A stretch of DNA of 64,000 nt from Bradyrhizobium elkanii WSM2783 (GCF_000472865.1 NZ_AXAP01000007.1:788-64787), one strand, 5' to 3'. Positions 9,474 through 18,863 are shown, counted from the stretch's first letter. Translations and numbers: made by a program. The notes: a model not told the origin generated them from the sequence alone.

Positions 9474-10225
9474 CAGTGGCTGCGCACCATTTGGGGACTG
9501 ATTTGGGGGCCATCGCTGATAGCGATGCGGATGTCTCATATAAATCAATATGATAATCCGGTTCTATGGCGGAGAGAGTGTCCGCCATAAAGATTCGTAT
9601 CTACTTATAAAATAAGAACTCTCTTGTACATGTTCACAGTTACATACACTTTCACCTACACCACTGGTGATCGCATGAGAGCCCTGCGGGGCGCCGCCTC
9701 TCCCCTTGTTGTGGGAGAAGGCGTGGCCTGAATAAACCGTATCATTTCCGTCTCTTAGCCTGTCTGGCCAACTCCGGAGTCTGCGAAACGAGTCTGGATT
9801 TTGGAGGGGGTTCTTTATCCAAAAGAAATTGTCCGGAAAAAACCAGAGAGAGCCCTTTTTGGCGCCGGGATGGATGATCGCGCTCCATCTGCCTTGGCCC
9901 AGACTTCGTTGCCGAGTTTGAAAGCGACGGAACCGCCGGGAGGTCTGCTGTTGAAGGTGCGGCCCGAAAACATCCGGAGTGTCGAATTGCAGCTCGCCGA
10001 ACTCCGAGGCGCGACCAGCGTGCGCGCATCTGAACACCGAGCCGCAATTCGTGACTCGCGACACGCATTCCGCGCCCATAAGACCAGCGATTTTGAACTG
10101 TCGCGGCTGCTGGAGCGGCGCGAGATCAATTGAGGGCAAGCTCAGCCACTTCCGTCGAGCCATGGCCGCGATCGAAGGTCATCGACGTTCTTATACTCGC
10201 TTCAGCAACGCGGAGTGATCCCCAC
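9474..10225. other. long stretch without a supported gene
   Basis: About 750 bp. Frames of around 100 codons occur on both strands (for example 9801-10133 plus, 9815-10129 minus). They overlap each other, lack ribosome sites and match nothing I know. The region may contain decayed DNA or an integration junction; see the inverted repeat at 9565-9589. Confidence 0.45.
9565..9589. repeat. 9-bp inverted repeat resembling a tRNA-Ser 3' end
   Basis: TATGGCGGA and TCCGCCATA are perfect inverted copies around a 7-base loop. The left part, TGGCGGAGAGAG, equals the reverse complement of CTCTCTCCGCCA, the usual 3' end of bacterial tRNA-Ser. No tRNA body is attached. It may be an attachment-site remnant left by an integrative element, or simply a terminator-like hairpin; there is no T tract. 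Confidence 0.35.
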
Positions 10226-12580
10226 CTAACCCGGCCTGTCGTCGGCCCGATTAGATGCTGCAGTCTCCTGCTCGTCGGCCAGACGCTCGAAATAGATTCG
10301 ATGGGTCGCCATCGCAAGTTCTTCTGGCGACGTGCCGCGAAACCTAGTGTTCAGTTCCGCGTTTACTCGATCATATATGTGATACGGCTCCAGTTCACGC
10401 GCCGAGAGCAAGATAGCCCTTCTGCGAAACGGAGCATTCAGCGTGCGCGCAAGAGCGATCTCTTCGGGCGAGAAAGGTGTAAGCCGCGCTAACAAGATAT
10501 AGGGCTCAAATCTTCTTGGAACAGCATCGGCTACCGCCCTCAGATTATCGATGTCCCTTTGGTTAATGCGGTCGCCTTCGTCTTTGCATTCGCCGATAAT
10601 TAATGAGGGTGGGTCAGGATACGTTTCGGGATAGATTACAACAAAATCCGTCTCACATTCCGGCAGATTTCGATCGGCCATTGGCCGCAGATTGTACGAT
10701 GGAGCAAGCAATACCTCGTGCCCAATGTGACGCAGGTTCACGGAAAGCTGTTGTAGTAATAGCACGACAGGTATAGCGCCTTGAGCGTTCTTCTCGATTC
10801 CCAGAACTCCACTTCGGCGATACGAAAACTCTGCGTTGACCAATTGACGCGCCGAGTCGTGGGTTGCTCCACACAATTCGCACGTGTTGCTCCGCGTAAG
10901 AGTTTCCAGTGGAATCCAGCTTGGTAGATTGCAGCTCGGGCACAGAAGATCAACTCCAATGCGAAAAAGGCCTTTGGCAACGAGATGCTCGAACACCATT
11001 ATGGGGGTAAGCGGACCGGCGCGGCGCGGCTCGATGTAAAGCCGTTCGTGATCGGAAAAGCGAGCGCCAGTGATTGAATTAGCGCGGCCGATTGTTTGCA
11101 ATGCCGCTCTTTTTGAGAATGACGCATTAGGACCGTATGTTTTGATCAAACGCCGAACACCCGGGATCTTGAAGGCCCGGCCTCCATTATATCCGCCCAT
11201 ACGGGAAGCGAGCTGCCGCGTGATGAGTCCGCCATTGCTAGGTTCGGCGTTTAGGCCACAGAGCGCGAATGTATGTCTAATCACCTCCGACACACTCAGT
11301 GCGCGAAGAGTTACATCGTGATCAGTCGCATTAACGATGACGCCGACGCGATCGGGCTCTAATCGCATCTTATCGTATTCGAGCAGCATGGCGCGGCCCG
11401 CCATTTCATTTAACTCGGGGACATAGGGCGGCGTGAAAGTATGCTGCTCATCGCTAACGCCGTACAGCTTGAGGGAAGCCACAAGATGCTGTGTGTAAAA
11501 CCAAGGTTCGCCGCTGAATGGTTTTTCATTGAGTGTAAACGAAACGGCTATCCGATCCTTACTCTCATCTCTGACGCCCAGCGCTGAGGCTTCGCCCAAT
11601 ACCATCATCGGCGGACGAACGTTCAAACCGTTCCAAAGTTCGGGAGTTACTCGCGAAAACACATGCACATCATCGCCGAGCCTTGCGCGCCCGGGCTCCA
11701 TTGATGCGTCATCTCGGGCCCAGATTGCCAGATGCCGTAATGGTTCTGGTGTGCCGACACCCCGAGTCTGAAGTTGATACTTGTAGCTCGGGAGAACGCC
11801 CGCGAATCTTTCTAAGTGAGCCAGATCAACGAAGACTAGCGGAATGTCGGCCGCACGCAAATTCCAGAACGTCACCAAGTCTTCATTGCTCGATACATCG
11901 CCCACGAAAAACCCCGGATTTTCACGACCCGCGCGCACGCTGTAATGTCGATAAAGGCCGTAGCGGTTGATGTAGGAGAGGGTCAGGTGGCTAGAAACTC
12001 CGTCAGGAAGGGGCGCGGCGGGTTCTATTCGGACGTCCGATGCCTCGGTAGGTTGCCTAAGAATGGTGGTGTAATCGATTCCTATTTCATCGGCGTTAGG
12101 GAACGCGCCAAATTGAAACAACCACGCATCAGCCATCGGGTCGGCGTTGTCCCAAACTATCCGGCGGAATCCATGCTCGCGCGCGCCACTCCAGTCCCGC
12201 TGCTTGGTCCAGTAATGCAGCGCGTTTTGAACATCGAGAAGATAAGATCGTGCTTGCCCAAACTGGCGATCAACAAACAGCTGGTCATGGAAAAATGGGT
12301 TTATCAGGTGTGGGTATTCGTCGCGGAGGGTCTGCAATTCCGGTGCGTCGCCAAGAGGGACGATGTGATCGGCGCGAAAGAGATCAATTAGTTGTTTGGC
12401 ATTTTCCCGCTGATCGGCGAATACGATCGGATTGTACCGACCACCCCAAAACGCGTTGGTCAATTTGACAACGCGGCGGATCGCATCGCGATCTTCTGAG
12501 TGAACCACCCAAGCAATTCGGATCGGTCGATAGCAAACGTTGACCCTACAGGTTTCCATTCTAGCGCCGATCTGCTGCAT
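10226..12580 (-). CDS. large protein with zinc ribbon and PD-(D/E)XK-like nuclease signature
   Basis: A 784-residue soluble protein. The N-terminal 540 residues match no family I know; they start with a Rossmann-like strand, IRIAWVVHSEDRDAIRR. A zinc ribbon follows, with Cys 547/550 (CPSC) and 567/570 (CELC). Then comes ETDFVVIYPE with D645, and SLIIGECKDEGD with E664-C-K666. This D-x18-E-x-K arrangement in predicted strands is the catalytic pattern of PD-(D/E)XK nucleases. It lies 17 bp downstream of the HEPN-motif gene on the same strand, so the two are almost certainly co-transcribed. A guided or sensing nuclease effector in a two-gene defence cassette is my inference. Confidence 0.65.
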   Translation of the reverse strand: MQQIGARMETCRVNVCYRPIRIAWVVHSEDRDAIRRVVKLTNAFWGGRYNPIVFADQRENAKQLIDLFRADHIVPLGDAPELQTLRDEYPHLINPFFHDQLFVDRQFGQARSYLLDVQNALHYWTKQRDWSGAREHGFRRIVWDNADPMADAWLFQFGAFPNADEIGIDYTTILRQPTEASDVRIEPAAPLPDGVSSHLTLSYINRYGLYRHYSVRAGRENPGFFVGDVSSNEDLVTFWNLRAADIPLVFVDLAHLERFAGVLPSYKYQLQTRGVGTPEPLRHLAIWARDDASMEPGRARLGDDVHVFSRVTPELWNGLNVRPPMMVLGEASALGVRDESKDRIAVSFTLNEKPFSGEPWFYTQHLVASLKLYGVSDEQHTFTPPYVPELNEMAGRAMLLEYDKMRLEPDRVGVIVNATDHDVTLRALSVSEVIRHTFALCGLNAEPSNGGLITRQLASRMGGYNGGRAFKIPGVRRLIKTYGPNASFSKRAALQTIGRANSITGARFSDHERLYIEPRRAGPLTPIMVFEHLVAKGLFRIGVDLLCPSCNLPSWIPLETLTRSNTCELCGATHDSARQLVNAEFSYRRSGVLGIEKNAQGAIPVVLLLQQLSVNLRHIGHEVLLAPSYNLRPMADRNLPECETDFVVIYPETYPDPPSLIIGECKDEGDRINQRDIDNLRAVADAVPRRFEPYILLARLTPFSPEEIALARTLNAPFRRRAILLSARELEPYHIYDRVNAELNTRFRGTSPEELAMATHRIYFERLADEQETAASNRADDRPG

Positions 12581-12597
12581 ACGTCATGCTGCTGCCA

Positions 12598-13545
12598 CTA
12601 TCTTCCATGTTTCTCAATCATCTCGCGAGAAACGATTTTGGTTGGGTCGCGCTCTCGATACCGTTTCGCAAATTCTGCGTCGCTGAGTTCATCATCACCA
12701 TAGTCAGAATAGTCGAGATGGGTCCACAGTCCTTGCTGTGACAGCTCCATACCGTACAGAGGGCCGACAAAACCACTCAGCGGTATGATGTAGGTGCGGA
12801 CAAACGGATGGTCCTCGTAGGTCCTCCTCACGAATTGCGCGCCGGGTGTGTCTTCGATGAACCAAGGTTGGAGACCGAAATATCCAAACTGCTTTGCTAT
12901 GATCGCGTTCAGCCGCTCAAAGGCCGCAAGAGCATCCTGGCGCAAAGACTGATAAGTCTCTGGACTGAAATGAACCGACCGATTTCGGAGGTCGCCGAGA
13001 GCAAGGAAGTCTGCCCCAACGCCATCTGCCAAGGCCTTCCAGTCCGTCAAGACAGAGACCGCGAACGGCCAGTTGTCGAAGGAGTCTTTGCGGTAGACTT
13101 TCTTATAGTGCTCGGAGGATTTGAAGCTGTCGCGCAAGTCGAGCACTAGGTGGTTTAGGATACGCTCACCGAGCGCACAGGCCGCAACTAGGGCTGGGTA
13201 ATACACGCCCGCAACAAAGGCACGCCGCGCTTGCGTGTGCAGCCTATTGTGATAGGCGAGCAGGGACATCGACTTTGCTCCTAGATCCGTCGCGTTCCTG
13301 ATAACGTCCTCAATGCGGAGCGTGCCGTACTCCAGCTCAAGCCGTTTGATCTGATGCTCGCGATTCTCTAGGTGAACTTGCTTAACTTGCTCGTCCCAAT
13401 GCTCCTCGGGGCTCTCGAGGCTCAGAGGCGTTGAGTCGAAATCGAACGAATACGGATGGTAGCGGCGGGCTTTGCGGTCGGCGAGATTGGCATGCTCGTT
13501 ATGCTCGTAGACGCCACGGGCCAAGTCGGCGATTGTCTTTCGCAT
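12598..13545 (-). CDS. HEPN-like protein with R-N-x3-H motif
   Basis: A 315-residue, mostly helical protein. The core has a helix, YYPALVAACALGERILNHLVLDL, and then LALGDLRNRSVHFSP. R187-N-R-S-V-H192 is the R-x4-H pattern, with Asn after Arg, that marks catalytic HEPN ribonuclease domains. A further helix, ALAAFERLNAIIAK, follows. The N-terminal 100 residues are charged; the C-terminal 70 are acidic. I chose ATG 13545 (MRKTIADLARG) over a TTG at 13608. It precedes the zinc-ribbon/PD-(D/E)XK gene by 17 bp. HEPN RNases commonly act as toxins or RNA-cutting effectors in phage defence; which role applies here is inference. Confidence 0.6.
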   Translation of the reverse strand: MRKTIADLARGVYEHNEHANLADRKARRYHPYSFDFDSTPLSLESPEEHWDEQVKQVHLENREHQIKRLELEYGTLRIEDVIRNATDLGAKSMSLLAYHNRLHTQARRAFVAGVYYPALVAACALGERILNHLVLDLRDSFKSSEHYKKVYRKDSFDNWPFAVSVLTDWKALADGVGADFLALGDLRNRSVHFSPETYQSLRQDALAAFERLNAIIAKQFGYFGLQPWFIEDTPGAQFVRRTYEDHPFVRTYIIPLSGFVGPLYGMELSQQGLWTHLDYSDYGDDELSDAEFAKRYRERDPTKIVSREMIEKHGR

Positions 13546-13782
13546 TCGATTTTCATTTGTTTGGGCGGTACAGTTTTCAACGTATTGGCTTAATCGGCCA
13601 AAACGCAAGCTCTAGCTGAAGTTTCGGGCAGAAAGAACAGGGCCTGGGACATCGCCGCGCCCGAGGAGCGGTCCACCAACCTAAGGGAGGCGGATTTATT
13701 ACCCACCGCATTGAGCCTTGACCAAAGCCCGCATCACGGGTTTGGATCGTCGGCGCTGCTTTGGGGAGTGGGCAAAGCCTCG

Positions 13783-14592
13783 ATGGGGGACAAGAAACGA
13801 CGAAAGCAGGCGTTTCTGGCGGCGCATCCAATCTGCTGTTTTGCGGCGGCAACACACCGGCTACCACCGAGGACCACGTTCCGGCACGCGGCATCTTCGA
13901 CGGCAGGCAGTGGCCGGAAGGGTACAGCTTCCCGGCCTGTGAACCCTGCAACGGTATGACGCGGCATGACGAGAAGATCGTCGCGATGCTCGCGCGGCTG
14001 CTCTTTTTCGACGACAACGAGAGCGAGCTGCAGAGCTTTGAAAGGCGGCGGGCAATGGACGCCGTTCGTCAGGCCTTTCCCGAGGCCTATCGCGCCATGC
14101 GGCTCAAGCCCAACGAGGTCCCGGGCCTTTCTCAAACGAACCGGGCGCAGCCGCGACGGCTATGAAATGCTGGGCGATATCCCGGTCGTGTCGATCGCCC
14201 AGCCGGATTTCCTGCGCGCACTGCGGTCGTTCGCCACCAAGCTGTTCTGCGCGCTGCACTACAAGCACACGGGTCGCATTGTCCCAGCCTCCGGCGTCAT
14301 CGTCACAAGGTTCTTCAGCAACGCGCAGGTGTTCGACGGGATGATCCCGGCAGAGGTCCTTAACTTGGTCGGCAACCCGCCCGATCTGAGGCGCGCCAAA
14401 ACCAGCCTGAATGATCAGTTCGCCTATGAAAATCAGGTTGCGCCGGAAAAAACCCTCAGCCTATTCGTGTGCGGGTTCCGGCAGTCGTTCGCGATGGTCG
14501 GCATGGTCAGCGAGCTTGATGACGAACCGCCGCACCTTGAAGAAAAGCTTGAGTACGGTGCGTTCAGGAGCAAGCCGTTTCGGCACACATGA
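13783..14592 (+). pseudogene. HNH endonuclease gene with two compensating frameshifts
   Basis: Three frames must be joined. The first (from ATG 13783) reads MGDKKRRKQAFLAAHPICCF. The second reads CGGNTPATTEDHVPARGIF and FPACEPCNGMTRHDEKIVAML. The third, from about 14140, reads GYEMLGDIPVVSIAQPDFLRAL to the stop at 14592. Adding one T to the TTTT at 13839-13842 restores the zinc pair C-x2-C (CCFCGG) before the HNH core EDHVPARG. One base must then be removed before 14160. The net frame is restored, but about 100 codons between the indels are read wrongly, so the gene as given is broken. It is followed after 62 bp by the DUF2971 gene on the same strand. Sequencing error is a possible cause. Confidence 0.65.
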
Positions 14593-14654
14593 GCATCAGC
14601 GCGCGGGACGAATTTCTCTCAACAGCAAAGACGAATCGATGAAAGGGACGTGAG

Positions 14655-15635
14655 ATGGCGCAACTGACGGCCGAAGAGCTGGCCAAAATCGAAAGACTGA
14701 ACGGCATCCTGTTTCCTTACGCCGACCGCAGACGGAAGGAGATGATTGCCCGGAAAGGCCGTTTCGTTCACTACACGTCCGCCGAGAACGCGCTCAATAT
14801 CATCCGCCACCGATGCCTTTGGATGCGAAACACTGTTTGCATGTCGGATTACCGCGAGGTGCACCATGGCTTGGATGCGCTGCGCCGATTTTTCGGCCAG
14901 GACGCAAATCGAGCTGCATTCACGGACGCCCTGAACGGGTGTTTTCAAGGCGTTGCTGAGGAGGCGATCACCCAGTTCGATCAGTCACTGCAGGCTAATC
15001 ATCTTGGGACTTACATCGCGTCGATATCCGAACACGACGACCGCGAGGACGCACACGGACGGCTGTCGATGTGGCGCGCTTTCGGCAACTCGACGGCCCG
15101 CGTTGCCATGGTGATCAAGCTGGATTTGGCGCTCGGGAAAAATGCAAGGCTTGGCGCCGAGTTGAGTCCGGTGGCGTACTTCACGGAGCAGGACTTCGCG
15201 GACGAGGTAAACACGGTGATTGCCAACATCCGCAACAATCGAGAGTTTCTGCAGAGCATCGGCCGGCCGTGGCTGCTGGCAACAGTCCGGGTCATGCTGA
15301 TCAGCGCGATGGTCGGTTTGAAGCATGAGGGATTTCACGAAGAAAGGGAATGGCGCATCATTCATGCCCCATGGCGTCATACCGGCGCGCGCATACAGTC
15401 ATCGATTGAAACAGTGGCAGGTGTGCCGCAGCGGATTTTCAAGATACCGTTGCAAAACGATGCGGAGGCTGGGCTGACTGGCTTAGACCCGAACGAGTTG
15501 CTCGACCGAATTATCATCGGACCTACCCAGTATCCGTTCGCAATGTACGAGGCGTTCGTATCGGTGCTGAGCGACGCTGGGGTTGTGGATGCGGCCAAGC
15601 GGATCGTTACCTCGCAGATACCGGTCCGGACCTGA
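14655..15635 (+). CDS. DUF2971 family protein
   Basis: The 326-residue product contains RFVHYTSAENALNIIRHRCLWMRN near residue 36, the YTS-A--II----LW--N pattern that opens DUF2971, and later YIASISEHDD and LSMWRAFGN. DUF2971 proteins are frequent in defence and accessory regions; their activity is not established. The ATG at 14655 has AAGGGA about eight bases upstream. It probably forms a pair with the preceding HNH gene. No membrane segments. Confidence 0.8.
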   Translation: MAQLTAEELAKIERLNGILFPYADRRRKEMIARKGRFVHYTSAENALNIIRHRCLWMRNTVCMSDYREVHHGLDALRRFFGQDANRAAFTDALNGCFQGVAEEAITQFDQSLQANHLGTYIASISEHDDREDAHGRLSMWRAFGNSTARVAMVIKLDLALGKNARLGAELSPVAYFTEQDFADEVNTVIANIRNNREFLQSIGRPWLLATVRVMLISAMVGLKHEGFHEEREWRIIHAPWRHTGARIQSSIETVAGVPQRIFKIPLQNDAEAGLTGLDPNELLDRIIIGPTQYPFAMYEAFVSVLSDAGVVDAAKRIVTSQIPVRT

Positions 15636-15812
15636 AGGCGCGCCAACGCCCCGGCGCGATCATTGGTGGTCGACGCCGGGGCGCACTCCCTCTCAACCGA
15701 ACCGGGGCTGGAGACTACTGATCAGCGAGAGGTCGCACGATCAGAAAAGCACAACTGCAGCGCGGATGTGAGTGCACTTTGTGCCGCGACGACAAGGATT
15801 TTTCGCAGCCAG

Positions 15813-16007
15813 CTAATGTTTGACAGGTGGGGTCTCGTCTAGGACTCCGCTCACGTCAGGCTCATCAATCCCGTCGCTACGGTTGCATTCGCATGGCATG
15901 CCGGCGCCGCACTGACACCCCCAAACGTCCTCTGACCAGGGACGGTCAGGGTGATTTTCGCACACCCAGCCCAGCCCGTGACACACGAGGCAATTCGGTT
16001 TCGTCAC
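15813..16007 (-). CDS. small cysteine-rich protein (CHGLGWVCENHP type)
   Basis: A 64-residue product, LVCHGLGWVCENHPDRPW, then CQCGAGMPCECN. It has about seven cysteines arranged as a zinc-binding knuckle, rather like a DnaJ-type CxxCxGxG unit. I recognise the sequence as a type that recurs across rhizobial genomes, often in accessory DNA; no function is known. An acidic C-terminal tail follows. It is a single gene on the minus strand. Confidence 0.65.
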   Translation of the reverse strand: MTKPNCLVCHGLGWVCENHPDRPWSEDVWGCQCGAGMPCECNRSDGIDEPDVSGVLDETPPVKH

Positions 16008-16420
16008 ACGTCAGTCCTTCGCCACAAAAAAGCAGCCCAGCCGTCGTCACATCGACCGGAGCTGCCAAGTTTGTCGTCGCACGCACGTTGTGAGCCAACG
16101 ATGCGTGCAACAATAGAACCTCGCCAGCATAGGCCCGTTCCTAAAAGCTGCGGCATCGCTTTCACCGGTATTGATTCTCTTTAGGAACAATCGGGGGCTG
16201 CCCTGGCGTCCATCACCGCGTCGTGCGCCGTGGCGGGCCAACGAGCGCAGGCACTGGAAGCCGCCCACAGGGCAATGCCTCTTGACCTAAAAACCGTTGA
16301 AAAGCCACTGAACTAGGTGGGCGGCTCGTTGAAGGGCATGTGGCGGCGCTGTACCGAGAAATGACCCTCAGCTCGCCTCGACGGATACACGCCGTCAGGA
16401 AACACCCTTCGGACGAGCGA
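16008..16420. other. intergenic stretch, no supported gene
   Basis: About 410 bp between the divergent cysteine-rich protein and the membrane protein. Short frames are present on both strands without ribosome sites or motifs. It should contain both promoters, but none could be placed with confidence. Confidence 0.45.
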
Positions 16421-17164
16421 ATGAAACAGTTTCTCGATAATTTTGGAGCCATACTTGGCGCGGCCACACTGGTCCTTCTCCTGTTCTCAGTCACCCATGA
16501 GTTTGGATACTTCCTCGTCATAGGAGCGAGCTTTCAAACGTTCGCCTCGACTTCGGACTATTTTGCGAACGCCACCCAGTGGATACCCTCCACTGCCATT
16601 ATCATGTACGTGTGGCTGGACTGGCGCGCAATTCTTGGCAAGCGGGTCTTCGCTCCACCCATAAGCAAGCATTGGCGCACATGGGTCATCCCAGGCTTTT
16701 TTGCGGCCGGTCTGGTTACGACGTTCTTCTTTTCAAGTGAACTCGTATCAATCGCAGTGTTTTTTCCCCTTCTCTACGTTTGGCTCGTCTACGGCGCCCG
16801 ACTGCTGCCCTTCGAGGATCGAACCGAACCTGTGTTTCAGCAGGCGCGCGCGGCGCTAAGTGTGATCCCGGTTGTCGCCATGGCGGCGTTTTTTATCGGA
16901 ATTGAGCGGGGCAAATCTGCATTACGCCAGACAACTGGGCCGTACGCGATTTCCATGAAGAACGGGGAACAACGCAACCGGGTGCTGCTACGAAATTTTG
17001 AAAGAGGAATGCTAGTCAGGAACGTCGCCGACCAACGCATCGAGTTCATCCGGTGGGACCAGATTGACGAGGTCAGTCGGTTCGCCGCCGCGAAACCGGC
17101 AGACGTATCAACAGCGTGTTCATGGCTACGGTTGAATTGCCCGCCAGTACCACCGTCACCTTAA
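16421..17164 (+). CDS. hypothetical inner-membrane protein
   Basis: Counting from the ATG at 16421 (MKQFLDNFG), the product has about 247 residues with four to five hydrophobic segments (near 10-30, 55-75, 90-112, 115-135 and 160-180). A cytoplasmic or periplasmic tail of some 60 residues follows. The frame is open upstream to 16340, but those codons look non-coding. No family recognised. It is transcribed toward the minus-strand gene at 17198, which it approaches to 33 bp. Confidence 0.5.
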   Translation: MKQFLDNFGAILGAATLVLLLFSVTHEFGYFLVIGASFQTFASTSDYFANATQWIPSTAIIMYVWLDWRAILGKRVFAPPISKHWRTWVIPGFFAAGLVTTFFFSSELVSIAVFFPLLYVWLVYGARLLPFEDRTEPVFQQARAALSVIPVVAMAAFFIGIERGKSALRQTTGPYAISMKNGEQRNRVLLRNFERGMLVRNVADQRIEFIRWDQIDEVSRFAAAKPADVSTACSWLRLNCPPVPPSP

Positions 17165-17197
17165 TCCAACCGAACATCCGCGAACCAAGTGCGAGCC

Positions 17198-17617
17198 TTA
17201 GAGCAGCGAAAGCTGAATGTCGACGCGCTGGCCGTGCCGCTCCAGAAAATCCTCCAGCGTCGGCGGGACTTCGCCGCGTTCCGCGCAGCGCTGGCGCAGC
17301 TCGGTGGCGATCTCCTCTGAGGCATCCTGCGACCAGCCTTCGCTGGTGTTGAAGCTGACGATCCGGATCGGGTTGCTGTATTGCCCCTCCATCAGGTGGC
17401 GCAGCAAAGTATCGCGGTCGGTGTGCTCCTCGTCGGTCTCAACCCAAGCGCAGCCTAGACGACTGCCGAAGCTGTCGAGGACCAGATAGATATCCCGGTC
17501 GGAACCGGGTGCAATCGACGGCGAGGAACGCATAACTAACCTCACGATGACGGGCACCGGGGTATTCCAGCCTGTCGGCGACTGGCCGTCAATCAACTGG
17601 ATTCGCAATTCGCCCAT
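17198..17617 (-). CDS. hypothetical protein divergent from DNA ligase
   Basis: A 139-residue soluble protein. The middle reads RDIYLVLDSFGSRLGCAWVETDEEH, followed by acidic helices. I have no domain name for it. Its start at 17617 is only 20 bp from the ligase start on the other strand, so the two genes share a promoter region and are probably regulated together. The conserved-looking fold and tight divergent pairing suggest a partner or regulator of the ligase, but that is inference. Confidence 0.6.
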   Translation of the reverse strand: MGELRIQLIDGQSPTGWNTPVPVIVRLVMRSSPSIAPGSDRDIYLVLDSFGSRLGCAWVETDEEHTDRDTLLRHLMEGQYSNPIRIVSFNTSEGWSQDASEEIATELRQRCAERGEVPPTLEDFLERHGQRVDIQLSLL

Positions 17618-17637
17618 CTCTTCATATATACGCCTCT

Positions 17638-18237
17638 ATGCGTTGGCGTCCGGAATTCGCCCTGCCGGTCAAGGCCACGGAAGTCCCCTCCGGCCCCGAC
17701 TGGTTCCATGAGGTCAAGTATGACGGCTATCGGATCATGGTCATCCGCGAGTCCGACCGTGTGCGCCTGATCACCAAGAGCGGTGTCGACTGCACCAAGC
17801 ATTTCCCATGGATCGCCGACGCCGCGCGGTCGAACCGGCGCAAGCAATTCGTCATCGACGGTGAGGCCGTGCTGCTCGGGGTCGACGGCGTCAGCGATTT
17901 CGACGGGCTGCATTCCGACAAGCACAATGATGGGGTCCAGCTCTACGCCTTCGACATCCTGGCTGCAGACGGCGAGGACCTGCGCAAGCTGCCGCTGTCA
18001 ATGCGCAAGGCCAATCTGGAGCGGGTGCTCGCCCGGCGACCGGAAGGGATTTTCGCGGCTCCGTTCGAGCGCGGCGCGATCGGCCCCGACCTGTTCCGCG
18101 CCGCCTGCAACATGAATCTTGAAGGGCTGGTGTCCAAACACGCCGAGCGCTGGTATGGCGCCCGGCGCTGCAAGCACTGGGTCAAGGTCAAGAACCCGAA
18201 GCATCCGGCCTATAGCCGCGTGCAGGATCAGCTCTAG
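17638..18237 (+). CDS. minimal ATP-dependent DNA ligase (LigD ligase-domain type)
   Basis: The 199-residue product has the nucleotidyltransferase motifs in order: motif I as EVKYDGYR (adenylated Lys near residue 28), motif III as LYAFDILAADG, motif IV as LEGLVSKHAERWY, and motif V as HWVKVKNP. The protein ends there, without the C-terminal OB-fold domain of full-length LigD ligases, so it is an adenylation domain only. It seals nicks or acts in end joining. Adenylation and partial ligation are plausible; full nick sealing without the OB fold is uncertain. No Ku or primase gene is nearby. TATATA lies seven bases before the ATG and there is no ribosome site, so the mRNA may be leaderless. The stop overlaps the convergent gene at 18234. 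Confidence 0.85.
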   Translation: MRWRPEFALPVKATEVPSGPDWFHEVKYDGYRIMVIRESDRVRLITKSGVDCTKHFPWIADAARSNRRKQFVIDGEAVLLGVDGVSDFDGLHSDKHNDGVQLYAFDILAADGEDLRKLPLSMRKANLERVLARRPEGIFAAPFERGAIGPDLFRAACNMNLEGLVSKHAERWYGARRCKHWVKVKNPKHPAYSRVQDQL

Positions 18238-18863
18238 ACGGGCCGCCGCAATTCGGTCCGCACGAACTCCAAGAGTTGCTTGATGCACTGCTCGGAGTTC
18301 TGGCCCCAGAGCGAAAACGCTTCATGCGCACGATGCAATTCAGATGGCAAAGCCTCGCCCGGCTTCAGTGTCCATCGCTGATCGGCGTAGCGTTCCTTGA
18401 ACAGCTCGTAGTTGCTGCGGCCGAGCTGCATATTGTGCAGAGCCAGCGCTAAATCTGCCGGAAATAGATCGACGTTCTCCCACGCCTCTTCAATCGCGGG
18501 CTGACTGCGGACGATAAGCGTGTCCGCAGCAATGTCCCTCTGAAACGTGGCGTGGTTGAGCGGACGTATGCGAAAAGCAAGATTGTCGATATCGTGCTTT
18601 TGAGCACCAGCCCCAAAGCGCAGCCGCAAACAGACTGCCAACGCCTTGCGGCGCCGCTCTTCGGCGAGGACCTCCCTGTCGTGGTCGAGCTTGGCCATTG
18701 CCGCGTGATACGCAAGCGACGCCGCGGCTAAAGCAACGAACGCCGCCATCAGCGGCTGCCAATCCCGAACTGAAAATCCCTTTGGGTCGGTCGCCATTGC
18801 GGTGACCAGGATCGCAGCAAAGATCAAAAGACAGATGGCGAATAGATCGAAGCGTTGTTTCAT
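18234..18863 (-). CDS. hypothetical two-TM membrane-anchored protein
   Basis: A 209-residue product with two N-terminal membrane segments (IFAAILVTAMA near residue 15, PLMAAFVALAAASLAYHAAM near residue 45). A cytoplasmic helical domain of about 150 residues follows. The arrangement resembles small membrane-anchored sensor or effector proteins, but I recognise no family. The ATG at 18863 is preceded by GGGGGG at a good distance. It converges with the ligase gene and overlaps its stop by 4 bp. Confidence 0.6.
   Translation of the reverse strand: MKQRFDLFAICLLIFAAILVTAMATDPKGFSVRDWQPLMAAFVALAAASLAYHAAMAKLDHDREVLAEERRRKALAVCLRLRFGAGAQKHDIDNLAFRIRPLNHATFQRDIAADTLIVRSQPAIEEAWENVDLFPADLALALHNMQLGRSNYELFKERYADQRWTLKPGEALPSELHRAHEAFSLWGQNSEQCIKQLLEFVRTELRRPV

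Noticed and set aside
9815..10129. A 104-codon minus-strand gene or its plus-strand counterpart at 9801
   Set aside because: Both frames overlap completely, lack ribosome sites and known motifs, and neither has coding-like composition.
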